Positions 1 through 12,700 of a stretch of 64,000 bases of DNA are shown here, piece after piece (position 1 is the stretch's first letter; each line of letters begins with the position of its first letter). Both the position numbers and the translations under genes were made by a program. Origin of the DNA: Sphaerolaimus hirsutus (taxonomy: Eukaryota > Nematoda > Chromadorea > Monhysterida > Sphaerolaimidae). A model generated the notes under the pieces. The model was given only the letters and a program-made list of their open reading frames with translations. It did not search any database and was not told where the DNA came from. The DNA lies in assembly GCA_964036195.1 (NCBI GenBank), contig OZ038453.1, positions 8,013,469 through 8,077,468 on the forward strand, given 5' to 3'.

Positions 1-285
1 GAAAATGTCCTGCAAAATGGCAACCACCACTGCACCACTGCAAGTATTTACATTTAACATCTCTAGTTTGTTTCACACTTTAGTCAAATGGCTCCAACAA
101 AGTAACTGATTTATTGTACTCAATTAGTGGTGTGCTAAACTTTTGTGCATTTCGTGCCTTTCTAAGATGAGTAATTGTTAGCATTCAATAAGCTTATGCT
201 TGGTAGAGCAAAAGCTGTCTCTCATTTAGTAGAACATTTGTTGATGCTTGCACACTTATTTATTATGCTATGTTGCACCCGTCAA
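1..285. other. No recognisable feature
   Basis: AT-rich sequence with no convincing reading frame, splice-flanked exon or repeat end. It lies upstream of gene A. Confidence 0.4.
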
Positions 286-629
286 AATGGGCTGGGGAAA
301 TAATACCCCCCCCCTTCGGAATGATGTACGTCATGTACATAATAAATACATCATGTATGCAATGTACATGATGTATATTACTGCTAATTTGCATTGCAGC
401 TACATATAGACTACCTAGTTTGTGTAGCTAGGTATCTACGTTTTTATTCCAAATATATCCTGTTTAGACACATTTATTACTCGTTTTGGGTACGCAAATG
501 CCTACTATTTACTACGATCCTCACGAAAATTTCTGACAAATAATATAAAAAATATCCTTCGGATTAACCCCCCTCAAATTTTGCTGGCGAAATAATAAAC
601 CCCCATGGGGGTATTTCAAGGTAATACGG
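286..629. mobile_element. CCGTATT-tip foldback, left end missing
   Basis: The right end reads AGGTAATACGG followed by TA, as in the intact copies elsewhere in the window. Inside are the family's C-runs, a 'GGGCTGGGGAAATAATA' block and a short palindromic GTACAT stretch. The matching left tip is not present, so the copy is truncated or degraded. Confidence 0.6.
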
Positions 630-747
630 TATATATTTTCCATAATTCCAAAATTTTCCATAATGAATCACGTTTACATGCAAGTTTCAAAAAAGTACAA
701 TTCAAAATTTCCATATATTGCTTTTGCTGTATGATGTATTTACTCAG

Positions 748-3700
748 ATGTCTGCTCCGATTAAAATATTAATTTTGCTCCCATTATTCTGGCAATGTGC
801 ACATTTCTCAGGTTTGTTGTTTTTACATTTTTTGACTCATTTTCTGGTTCGATTCGCGTTGAAGTGATTTGCTCTTGCTCAAAAATGCCTTCAACAGCAA
901 AATCAAGTTTACCGTAATTACTCGAAATACCCCCCGGGTGGTGATTGTTTCATAGTGGTCCCGAGAGGGGGGGGGGGGGGTTAAACGAGGGGGGGGGTAT
1001 TTCGAGTAGGGGGGTATTTCGAGGAAATACGGTACATCAAAGAAATCTATCAGAATTCGTGGTTACAGAACCAGAACGGTATTTCACAAACTTACATACA
1101 TGTGTCACATTCACCAGGTGTCAATTTCACAGGTCCAGGATGTGAATGTCCCGATGAATCGAACACAGCACCGAGACATATGATTTCACCCGGTTACCCA
1201 GATCAACAGTATTGCAATGATTTGGATTGTGAGTTTTTTGACAAATGTGCAAATAATGATTAATGTATACTCATTGAAAACACTTGCAAATTTTTAATTT
1301 TGGAGGATGTGAGACCTAGAAATATGTCTCTAAATAATAGTGATGGAAAAATTAAAAGGGTGCTAATGGCGAAATGGCGCCCATCGCGCCATTTCATCAC
1401 TAGTAAATAAGTTAAAAGTAAAATATCGTATTTCCTCGGAATACCCCTCCTCGAAATACCCCCCTCGAAATACCGCCCTCAAAATGGGCACTATGAATTA
1501 ATAAACCCCCTCGAAATGACCCCCCTCGAAATACCCCCCCCCCCTCAAAATGGGCACTATGAATTTATAAACCCCCCTCGAAATGCCCCCCTCCCAATTG
1601 AGTGTGAAGAGAACGTCAATGACAAAAGCTGCGGTTTATGACCTGGGCAATGCATAACACACGTTAAAAACAATGATTGTGTTACGTTAGAACATGGTTT
1701 ATACCATATACATACTGTACTTATATAAGGCTGTAGACTCTTATATAGTGATGGAAAAGCGCCATGGCGCTGGCGCCTGGCGCTAGCGCCAAAGCAAAAA
1801 GCGCCATGGCGCTTTTGGCGCTTGGCGCTATTTTAGCGTGGCGCCATTGGCGCTTGGCGCCGGGCTCTCAAAAAGCGCCATGGCGCTTTTGGCGCTTGGC
1901 GCCATTTTCTGGTGGCGCTATTGGCGCTTGGCGCCAGCATTTTAAATGGCGCCAAAAAAGCGCCAACCTTGATCATAATAATTGCCATGATGCTGTGAAA
2001 TCGAAACTCCAGTTGATCAACTTTAGGTCAAATGAATAAATATTAATTTATGTAAGGGTGTTATGGGACATATTTATTAAGTATTGATTTATATTAGGAG
2101 ACAATTTTATTTACATAGAATACAAGTAGAGGTGTTTAATTGTGCTTTTTTTCAAAGGTCATCATATTTGGACGTGGAGCAAGTGCCTTCTGTTTTCTCA
2201 AAAAGTTATCCATTGTATACACCTTTATTCATTTTAAGCCTCAACTTATAAACGTTGATGATTAAGACAAAAAGAGATGATTGATTTCACAAAAAGGGAT
2301 TTTTGTTTTCTAATCACTGAATCCCCTTCCTGAATAGTTACCCTTTTTACTTGGTGGATTGAACTTTAATTGCCAAAGTTAAATCGACTACATCAACATC
2401 AGCAGTACGTCGCAGTTATGTAGTCATTATTCTACAAACGAATTGAAAAAAAATTTGGCGCTGGCGCTATTGGCGCTTGGCGCCATTACCCTGTGGCGCC
2501 ATTGGCGCTTGGCGCTGACATCCAGAAAAGCGCCATGGCGCTTTTGGCGCTTGGCGCTATTTTGCTCTGGCGCCATTGGCGCTTGGCGCTGTGGGTAGGA
2601 AAAGCGCCATGGCGCTTTTGGCGCTTGGCGCTAAACGCCTGGCGCTTTTTCCATCACTACTCTTATACATGGTGGTTTTTGTTGCATTTTTCTACGTCTG
2701 CATACGTTATTAGTACTGTGAGTTAAAAAAATTTCTGGCGAAAAAAAACTCCCCTTGAATTACCCCCTCGAAATACCCCCCCCCCTCAAAATTCTCACTC
2801 TGAAAAAATAAACCCCTTGTGGGTATTTCTAGGAAATACGGCATTCTGTTTAACAACATGACATACACTATGTTATAAATGCGAAAATACGATGTTTGTG
2901 AAAAATTCTAAAATTCGAAAAGCATTCAAAAATTTGAAAATTTGAAAACTATTTTCAATACGTCATTTTAGAAAAATAACTTAATTTAAACTGTATAATT
3001 TATTGTCAATTTAGCACAAAAATAACTTAAAAACGTTCTAAAATACATTTAATTTTCCATTCCTACCGTTTTCAGGCAAATATAAATTAGAATGCGGAGC
3101 AGGCCAACATGCCAGATTTGTTGTACAAAATTATGCAATCTTGGATTATATCGGGGATCGAGTGGAAATTTTCGACTCAAATAATTATTCAATTCCTGGA
3201 ACCCCTGTTGATCAACCACTGCTAATGTTCGTTTATAAAAGTATACCATATAATACAAAACGAGTACAGACACTCACTTTGGCATATTACTCAATATCGC
3301 TTACCGTATTTCTTCTAAACACCTTCCCGATCAAGTCCGGCCCCCCATTTTTTATTTTACTTCTGACGTCCTATCTCCAGTTCTAGGACGCGCCAGAAGC
3401 TGAAACTTGGGGTAGATATTGGCGCAACCCCCTCTACTTCGCATGAATTGGAGGGGTCGCGGCGACCCCCTACAGGGTGGGTCACCCTAAGTGCAAAAAA
3501 TTTCGTGGCTTTTTAGTGTCCCACACAGGTCCGGCCCCCACCGATTTCTTGCACTGCGGGTGCCGTACCTCCAGCCGTGGTAGGGGTAAAAATCTACAAT
3601 TTTGGGGATGTGTCGCCAACACCCATCCCCTACTATACACTGGGCAGGTGGTTTTTGTCAACTCCCCACAGTGTGGGGTGCAGCATTCAAAATTTATCAA

Positions 3701-6700
3701 AACATTTCTGTCCCACACAGGTCCAGCAGCCAATCAAATTTAAAAAAATAAACACTTTTGTGTTGTTTTAACACTAAAGTGATTGATAATGTCAAATAAG
3801 CATTAAATATCCTCTATAAATATCTTATCCCACCGAAAACTGCCCACCACATGAACCAATCCCCTTAAAGTGGCTGACAAAAAATCACTTTTTACAACTT
3901 TTTTATTAGACACTTGAACTGTTGGTTTACAATATTTTATAGAGGAGGGTTAAGGGTTTTAAGTTGTGTAAAAAACCTTAGCTCCAAAAAGCCTTCATAA
4001 GAAAATTTGCTTGGGGTAAATTTAAAATTGTAGATTTGACTTATTTTTGTTCCTGCAATGATGTCATTTTTGCAATTCGAAATTCACCCCAAGCAGGATT
4101 TCTTATGAAGGCATTTTGGAGGTAAGGTTTTTTACACAACTTGAAACCTTGAACTCTCCCCTAAAAATTATAGTAAACCAGCAGTTCAAGTGTCTAATAA
4201 TAAAGTTGTAAAAAGTGATTTTTCGTCAGCCACTGGAAGGATGGGTTCATGTGATAGGCGGTTTTTGGTGGGATACTATATTTATAGAGCATATTTAATG
4301 CTTATTTGACAGTATCAATCACATTAGTGTTGAAACAACACAAAAGTGCTTACCGTATTTCCTCGAAATACCCCCCCCCCCCCTCGAAATACACCCCCCC
4401 TCGTTTGACCCCCCCCTCTCGGGACCACTATAAAACAATCACCCCCCCCCTCAAAATACCCCCCCCCCAAATTGAGTGTAAAGGGAACGTCCATGAAAAT
4501 ACGTGTAGTTTGTGTTCTGTGTACTGCAGAAAACATGTTCAAACAATGTCGGTGTCACGTTAGAACAGTGTACTAATATTAGTCTACAGAACCTTATAAA
4601 TGGTGGTTTTTGTTGCATTTTACGACGTCTGCGTACGTTTCAGACGACAATTTCGTACTTGGTTTTCAAAAATTTTCTTGTGAAATAATAACCCCCCCCC
4701 CTCGAAATACCCCCCTCGTTTAACCCCCCCCCCCCTCTCGGGGCCACTATGAAACAATCACCCCCAGGGGGTATTTCGAGGAAATATGGTATTTTTTTAA
4801 ATTCAATTGGGTGCTGGATCTGTGTGGGACAGTAATGCTTTGATAAACTTTGAATGCTGCACCCCACACTGTGGTGAGTTGGCAAAAACCGCCTGGCCAG
4901 TGTATAGTAGGGGAGGGGTGTTGGCGACACATCCCCAAAATTTTAGATTTATATCCCTCCCACAGCTGGAGGTACGGCACCGGCAGTGAAAGAAATAAGT
5001 GGGGGCCGGACCTGTGTGGGACACTAAAAAGCCACGAAAATTTTTTGCACATAGGGTGACCCACCCTGTAGGGGGTCGCCGCGACCGAAGTGGAGGGGGG
5101 TTGCGCCAATATCTACCCCAAGTTTCAGCTTCTGGCGCGTACTAGAACTGGAGATAGGACGTCAGAAGTAAAATAAAAAATGGGGGGGCCGGACTTGATC
5201 GGGAAGGTGTTTAATAGAAGGGAGCCCTTCTATTTATTCGTCAATTGTATACCTGCCCTTTTATTGAAGACGCTCTTTTATTTTAGACCGCTCTCCTTTT
5301 TTTCCGTCATCTTTTCAGCCAAGCGTTTTCAACTTATGTTGAAGTTTTTCAAATAACTGTAACGTCACGGACAGTTCATAGAATGACGATACACAGAGGT
5401 CATTCAACATTTGTTGTTAAACTAAAAGCACAAAATCATTGGAATAAAGCCACTAATTCACAGCGTTCGCATATATTTTTTAAATTTTTTAAATGCATTT
5501 GGCACAATTCCAGCACTTTGTGTACCTTCTATTGGAGACTGTCCTTCTATTTACCTATTTCATGACCCAACTCAAGTCGAAAAAGTGTATTGGAGACCCG
5601 CCCTTCTATTTGAAGAAATACGGTATTCTGATAAATTCGCAGACTCTCAAAGAATGTTGAAGCTGGTGACTCCCTCACAGTTAATGGACCCAGGGCTACG
5701 TTGCATTTTTTCACAGATAGCAGTGTCACAGGCACTGGGTTCAATGTGTCTGCTCAGTGCATCCCTAGAGGTATGCTGATGCATGTTTTTACAAAGCCCA
5801 TTTTACAATGGGAATCAGAATATCATAGTGTATACATTTACAAAAATCACACTTCCAATTCACCGTGAGGCACAAAAATCTAGAGATTCTGAGTTCCAGG
5901 GAACGTAAAGTGTGCAGCGCCATTCACTTGCTGAATTGACAACTGGCATCTCACTCTGTACATTTACATGATTAGTTCACTTCACGTTATGTTCAATAGA
6001 CAAGTTAAGGAGTACATCCCACTTTTAATGTCCTGGACCAGACCCTGTAAAACACCCAATCAAATGTCATGTGTCATGTAAAATAACCTGTCAAGTGTCA
6101 TAGGTATCCAAATCTTATTCTACCATGTCCAACTCTTGTGTTTTTGTATCCCAATCTTAAACCTGGCCATTTGGAAGATTTGGCTACAAAACATTCGATT
6201 TGGATACTATGGAATAAGATTAGGATACACATGACACTTAACATGGTACTTTACATGACACATAACATTTTACAGGGTATTTTACAGGGTCTGGGACTGT
6301 CACCAGTTTGAAACGGACCAAAATTTTACACCAACTCAGAGTGCAGCTGTCCCAGCCCGCAATCATCCAACCAGGAATCTGGCACGATTAATTTTGTCCA
6401 CCCGCAAAATGGTTGCCAGCACATTGACTGTGTTTATATGTTGGACCGACCAAAACTTAATGACAAGTAAATTTTCGTTTATGGACATCTTATCCCTGAC
6501 ATGATGACATCCCTGGGAGAAAATGACCTGCACAGTTGTTAAAATGTACTTACATTTACTCGAAAAATACGCGTGCACGAGTACGCGGTAAATACATTTA
6601 CATATACATTAAAAAAGTAATGTATTCACATTTAAAAAGTACCGCATTTCTCCGTGTAAAGCACCCGGGTGCTATACAAAATTGACACCCTTTCCAGCAA

Positions 6701-9700
6701 CCTTTTTTAAAAACTTGTATAACACCCAGGTGTTAGTTCAGGGGGTGTTATACATGGAAACACCTTCAAATTCAGCGGATAGTACATGTGTGCTTTCGTT
6801 TTCTATTTATGAAACACGTCCCTACATATTTAGGCTTTTTTTTATTCCTAGCGTGCAGCAATTCAATGGAAAAATGCATGCTGCGGAATTGAAATGAGTT
6901 TCGCGCGCCACGCACAATATTTAAGCTATTCAAATCGGGTGAACTTTTTGAAACCTAGCATAGAACCTCGGGGTACTATGCAGCTGTGTAACACCCCGGG
7001 TGTTGTGCGCGGGGGGTCCTTTACACGGAGAAATTCGGTACACCCATACAGTCAACATGTATTTTTGTTGCTAAATCACAATTTTCTGTATCTAAAATAA
7101 GAAAATTTTGAAGAAATCATATCATTTTTTTAGAAAAATACTAAGTAATCACCAAAAAATGACATATTTTACGTTGTACAGTGTAAAACTCACTCTCACA
7201 TGTAAAAAGCAGTAGCTATTACATTTTCCAGGAGGAAAGTACTCGCTTTTACCTTTTCCTGGGAAAAAAGTATTTTGCTCACATTTACGCATGGCAGGGT
7301 TGGTTTTATAAAAATTATTTGTATACAAATTGTATACAAATTGTATTAAAATTGTAGTAAAATTATATTTTATTTTTATTTTAGTCTTGTTTCATTTTAT
7401 TTTATTCCCAAAAGTCGTTAATAAAATAAAATAGCATCATTTTACAAAAATTTTACAGAAATTTTACAAAATTTTTACAAAAAATCAGAATCATACATGC
7501 ACCGCCAGAAAAATGTTATAATTATACCTTTACATGAAAAACATGTGACAAATTTTTCCATTACTTTACTAAAGCTTCATGCAGTAGGTATTGTTAGCTA
7601 GCTGCAAGTGTAAACTTTACAATGATTGATAACAATGGTTTCCATTTCCAGGAGAAGAACTATTGGAGTGTAATGGGTGCATTTGTAAAATGTCACGTCA
7701 AATGTCAAGTAAAGTTGCATTGTCATGAGTCATGACAAATGTAAATTGTGTATCCAAATCTTATGTTATTGTATCTTAAGCTTATGTTTTGTATTCAAAT
7801 CTTATTTTTTGTATCCAAATGTTCACATAACATTTGGATTATAAAACAACAAGATTTGGATACAGAACATAATATTTTAACACAAAACATACGATTTGGA
7901 TACAATTTGCTTGACAATTGACACTTTAATTTGATATTTGTCATGACAATTGACACTTTACTTTACATTCTAATGACAATTGACACTCTGCATGACATCT
8001 TATATGACATGTGAATAAACCGATCATGCTCAAGCAACAAGGTACAAATTTTTACAAAACTTATGAATTTGTATACAATTTTACAAAAATTTGAATTTTT
8101 TTCAATTTTACAATAATTTTACAAAAATTCAAATTTTTATACAAGTTTTATTTTTATTTTGAAAATCTCCATTTTATTTTATTTTATTTTATTCTTAAAT
8201 TTTCCATTTTATTTTTATTTTATTTTTATTTTTTCCTGAGATTTTGCCAACCCTGCGCATGAGTACGAGTAAAAAAGTATTTTAAATTTTCTATACTGTG
8301 TGATGAGTACAAAAATTATGCTTACATTTACTGATACTTTTTAAAAAAGTTCAGTAATTCTAACACCTCTGATGACATGGTTATTTTCCTTTTCAAGTCA
8401 AGTTTCCAAGTCATTTTCCCCCACCAGACAACACAACTGGCTCACGGGAATTTCCAACGCAGAACAAAATTGTGTCGCGCAGTTTCTGCGCGACACAATT
8501 TTGTTGCGCAGGTAGTGATGGAATGGCGCCATAGTGCTGGCACCATTGGAGGCTATTGCGGCATTCCATCACCAGCGTTGTCTCCTGCACAACAAACTTT
8601 TGTCGCGCAAAAAACTGCGCGACAAAATGTGTGTCGTGCACAAGTGGTGCAATGGTACAACACCCTGGCGCACTTAAATGGCGCCAGCGCCACGGTGCCA
8701 TACCATCACTACCTGCGCGACAAAATTGTGTCGCGCTGAAACTGCGCGACACAATTTTGTTCTGCGTTGGAACTTATTCCGACCCAAGACAACTGTGATT
8801 TTGTCACGAATCTGACCGTGAATCCAGTGGAACCTGGTGGCTTCTTGGAAATAGTAGATTTGCATCCTCATTATGGGTTCAATACTGGCCGCTGGAGAGA
8901 TCCACACAAATTGACTGAAGGGACTATGGATAAAAGTGTTAAGTATGAAAATTCAAAACATGTTATTTTACGAGTGAGTTTATTTTTTTCATTTTGTTGA
9001 TGGTTATTATTGGTGGTGTTTTTATTGTTGCCAGCTTGGAAACTTGATTGAGTTGGATTAACCCTTTTATTGTTAATGATTCTGAGGATACGTTTATACC
9101 GTATTACCTCGAAATACCCCCAGGGGGTTTATTATTTCGCCAGCAAAATTTGGGGGGGGGATAATTCGAGGGGGGGTTTATTCGAGGGGGGGGGGGTCTA
9201 TTATTTCGCCAGAAATTTTCGGAAATTCCCCATACTCGGACGTAGAAAAATCAAACAATTATATAGATGTATAAATGTTTATAGGCATAAATAACTGTAT
9301 ATACACATAAACCCATCCCCAATGTCACTCAATCTTCAGTTTTAACGTGTGCTCGGCATTGTACAGATCACAAACTGCGGTATTTGTTATGTACGTTCTC
9401 TTTACGTTCAATTTTAGGCGGGGGGGTATTTCGAGGGGGGGTTTATTATTGCCTCAGCCGAATTTTAGGGGGGGGTATTTCGAGGGGGGGGGGTTAATTC
9501 AAGGGGGGGGGGGTTAATTCGAGGTAATACGGTATTCAAGTTTCATTTAAAAAATTTATTCTCATTGGAAAACGTGCTGAAAAATTGAATGGTGGCCTCC
9601 AACAGAATGGCCAGAGTTGTTAAAAGTACCGAAATTTTTCCAAAGTATACGTAAACTAAAGTATTTATTTTTTACTCACCCCCTGAGTACATAAAACATA

Positions 9701-12700
9701 AAGTATTTTTTTTACTTTTACTCATGGGTAAACGTGAGTAAACGTACTTTTCCCCTCAGAAAACGTGAACGTGAGTACTTTAAAGAAATGTCTCCTGAAT
9801 TTTTGCTCAAAATCACTCATTTTTGGTACTTTTTGCCTATTTAATGCAATTTTTGACTGTATATCTGGTTTTATACACATTTTCGACTAGTTCATCATAT
9901 TTTTTACTTCCTTTTTTCCCTTCTAGCCTTTTAAAAATGCATGTAAAAGATGATCCGAAATACGTTTTCTGTACTCGAGTACTTTCAAAAAGTATACATA
10001 AAAGCGAGTACCGGAACTTGTTTTGGAGGAAACGTAAACGTATTTACTCTGTACTCCAGTATACGTATTTATCGAGTAAAAGTAAATACGTTTTAACAAC
10101 TATGAAAATGGCGTGTAGAAAAGTTGGCTGAAAAAATAGAACAGTGCTCTTCTAATTAAAGAACCATGGTGGTAAAATTAATACCCTCACACCAATCCTT
10201 GCAGTACCATGCGTCAACTGAAATGGACACTATCCCTGAAAATGCTGGATTCACCATAAGCTACCAATGGCTTGAAAGTGTGTTTTCTGTTGTTGTTGTT
10301 GTTGTTTTATTCTATTATTTTTGAATGAAAACAGATATACTTGGCGGACTGCCAAAAACTGATGCATCCAAAATTACTTTCATACTTATATCTGAAAAAT
10401 GACTTATGTCTTAGTTGATAAAACATAAGCAGGATACTTGTGCACAAAGTTTCACAAAAGAAAAATATTTAAAATCAGGGCGGAGTCACAGTCGCGTCAA
10501 GCTCCTGAAACTCCTGAACTTATGTTCTCCTGAAACGTTTTTTTTCTTTTTGGAACAACTTTTATTTTATTAATGATGACATCATGATTAGCATTGAAAA
10601 AATCTCTGGGAGATTTATATTTAAAAAATCTCAGAAAATCTCAGAAAATATAAGATTTTCTGAGATTTATATTTTTTCCACGGTTTTCCAGAGAGATTTA
10701 ATTATATTTTTCCTGATTGAGAAGATCTCTCAAGAAAATCTCTCTATATTTGTCCATTTCCACTTCAAATTCACTAGTTCATGTGCTTTTTTGCTTATTT
10801 TCAGCTATTTAAACTATATATGTGCCAATATACCCATTTTTGGCTATTTTGCACCTATTTTAAGTTTCTTGTCTCCTTTCTTCTGTTCTATAGCATGAAA
10901 GAGCCTATAAAAAGTCTGAAATACATTCTCTGTACTCGAGTACTATCAAAAAGAATACATAAGATAGAGTACTGGTACTTTTTTAGAAGAAATGTAAATG
11001 TATTTACTCAGTACTCTAGAATATTTTTGAGTAAACGTAAATATGTTTTAACAACTATAAAGTTGACTGCATTCTTTGCAAATACAGTTACCAAAATTTG
11101 GTGAAAAAGTCATCTGATAAATACGGTGTCGATCTTCACACCAGAGTTGTTAAAAGTACCAAACTTGTTTAAAGTATACATAAACGTAAAGTATTTATTT
11201 TTTACTCACTCCCTGAGCACAGAAAATGAAAAGAAATTTTTTTAAACTTTTACTCATGAGTAATCATAAGTAAACGTAATTTTCTTCTCAGAAAACGTAA
11301 ATGTGCGTACTTTTAAGAAATGTCGCCAAAATTTTTGCTCAAAATCACTCATTTTCAGAACTTTTTGCCTATTTTATGCAATTTTTGACTGTACATTTGG
11401 TACTGTACCCATTTTCGATTAGTTTCCCATATTTTCAGCATATTTTCTCCCTTTTTTCCCTTCTATGCCTTTAAAAATCTATATAAAAGACTATCTGAAA
11501 TACGTTTTCTGTACTCGAGTACTTTCAAAAAGTATACGTCAAAGCGAGTACCGAAACTTTTTTTCGAAGGAAATGTAAACGTATTTACTCTGTACTGAGT
11601 ACACGTATTTATCGAGTAAAAGTAAATACATTTTAACAACTATGCTTCACACGTGAAAGTAATGTATTCTATTATGAGGAAAAATGTACCTAAATTATAT
11701 TTCTGTTTATTATTTAGATAGTACCACCTAGTATGTGGTAGTAAAAGCTGAAACAACACATAAGGTGCTTAATATCTACTCAAACAAACGCCTCTGGTTC
11801 AAACACCTTGAGATACCTATCGATTAAATCATAATTTAAGCTGAGAGATTTTATGAGATTTTTTGAACAGCAAGAGATTTTCTCAGAGATTTAATTATAT
11901 TTTCGAAAATGACCCAAGAGATTTAATTATATTTTTTTCTTGAGAGATTTTCTGAGATAATATTTAATTATATTTTCTCAAAATCGGCCATTTTTTTCAA
12001 TGCTAATCATGATGGAGTGTTTCCTTCGGAAAAACGCGTCCGCGGAGTATTGTCGAATTAAAAAGGGAAATAAATATTTCCCAACATTTGGCAGGGTGCC
12101 ACCAATGCGGAGAGCAGGCACTCTCAGCTGAAGTGGGCAAGTTGAAGTGGTTCACCAGCCCCGATTATCCCAGGAACTACTGCAACGATTTGGATTGTTT
12201 TTGGGTGCGTTTACAAATGTCACAAAAAATTATTGACAAATTGAAATAATCTTTTTTTCTACAGGTTATCACAGCGCCAGACAACCACCAAGTGTATTTA
12301 ATGTTCACCGATTTTAAAACTGAATTTGATGGTGCTGATGAGGTCAATGTTTTCGATGGGGAAGTTACTGGCCGAGAGCAAAGAAACAATGCTAACACAC
12401 TTGCCAGGTGTTATACCGTATATCCTCAAATATGTCCCCCTGTGGAATTATTTTTTGTCACACTTTTTGACTGGGTAGTTATTTGAAGGTGGGAGTTATT
12501 TGAGGGGAGGAGTTATTTTTTCATCAGAATATGAAGTAAATTTTTTTAACGAATAGGGTTAAATTCACCCATAAAACATAATACACATCCATAAAAACGT
12601 TTTTTTTATATGTGGACGTCTTTCCCACCCATCAAAGATGCGGGAGTTTTTCGAGGGGGGTGATATTTTGTATTCAGTCAGCTAACAGGGGTGGAGTTAT

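Larger units (their letters stand above)
3304..5623. mobile_element. CCGTATTTCTTC element in gene A intron 3, carrying two nested elements
   Basis: Outermost of a three-level nest. Ends are CCGTATTTCTTC and GAAGAAATACGG, flanked by TA at 3302-3303 and 5624-5625. The internal AATAGAAGGG/CCCTTCTATT motifs mark this family. Gene B intron 3 has the unoccupied site (CACTTATTCTGATAAATTC near 20883). The right end lies 19 bp upstream of the exon 4 boundary, so the insertion added about 2.3 kb right next to the acceptor without touching it. Confidence 0.85.

Noticed and set aside
3477..5109. Cys-containing frames in the arms of the large foldback, at first sight a duplicated small protein
   Set aside because: Both strands of both arms are open in mirrored frames, with no domain and no splice context.
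8377..8907. Overlapping open frames on both strands across the GCGCGACACAATTTTG palindrome
   Set aside because: The frames mirror each other because the DNA is palindromic, and they do not fit the exon phase of gene A.
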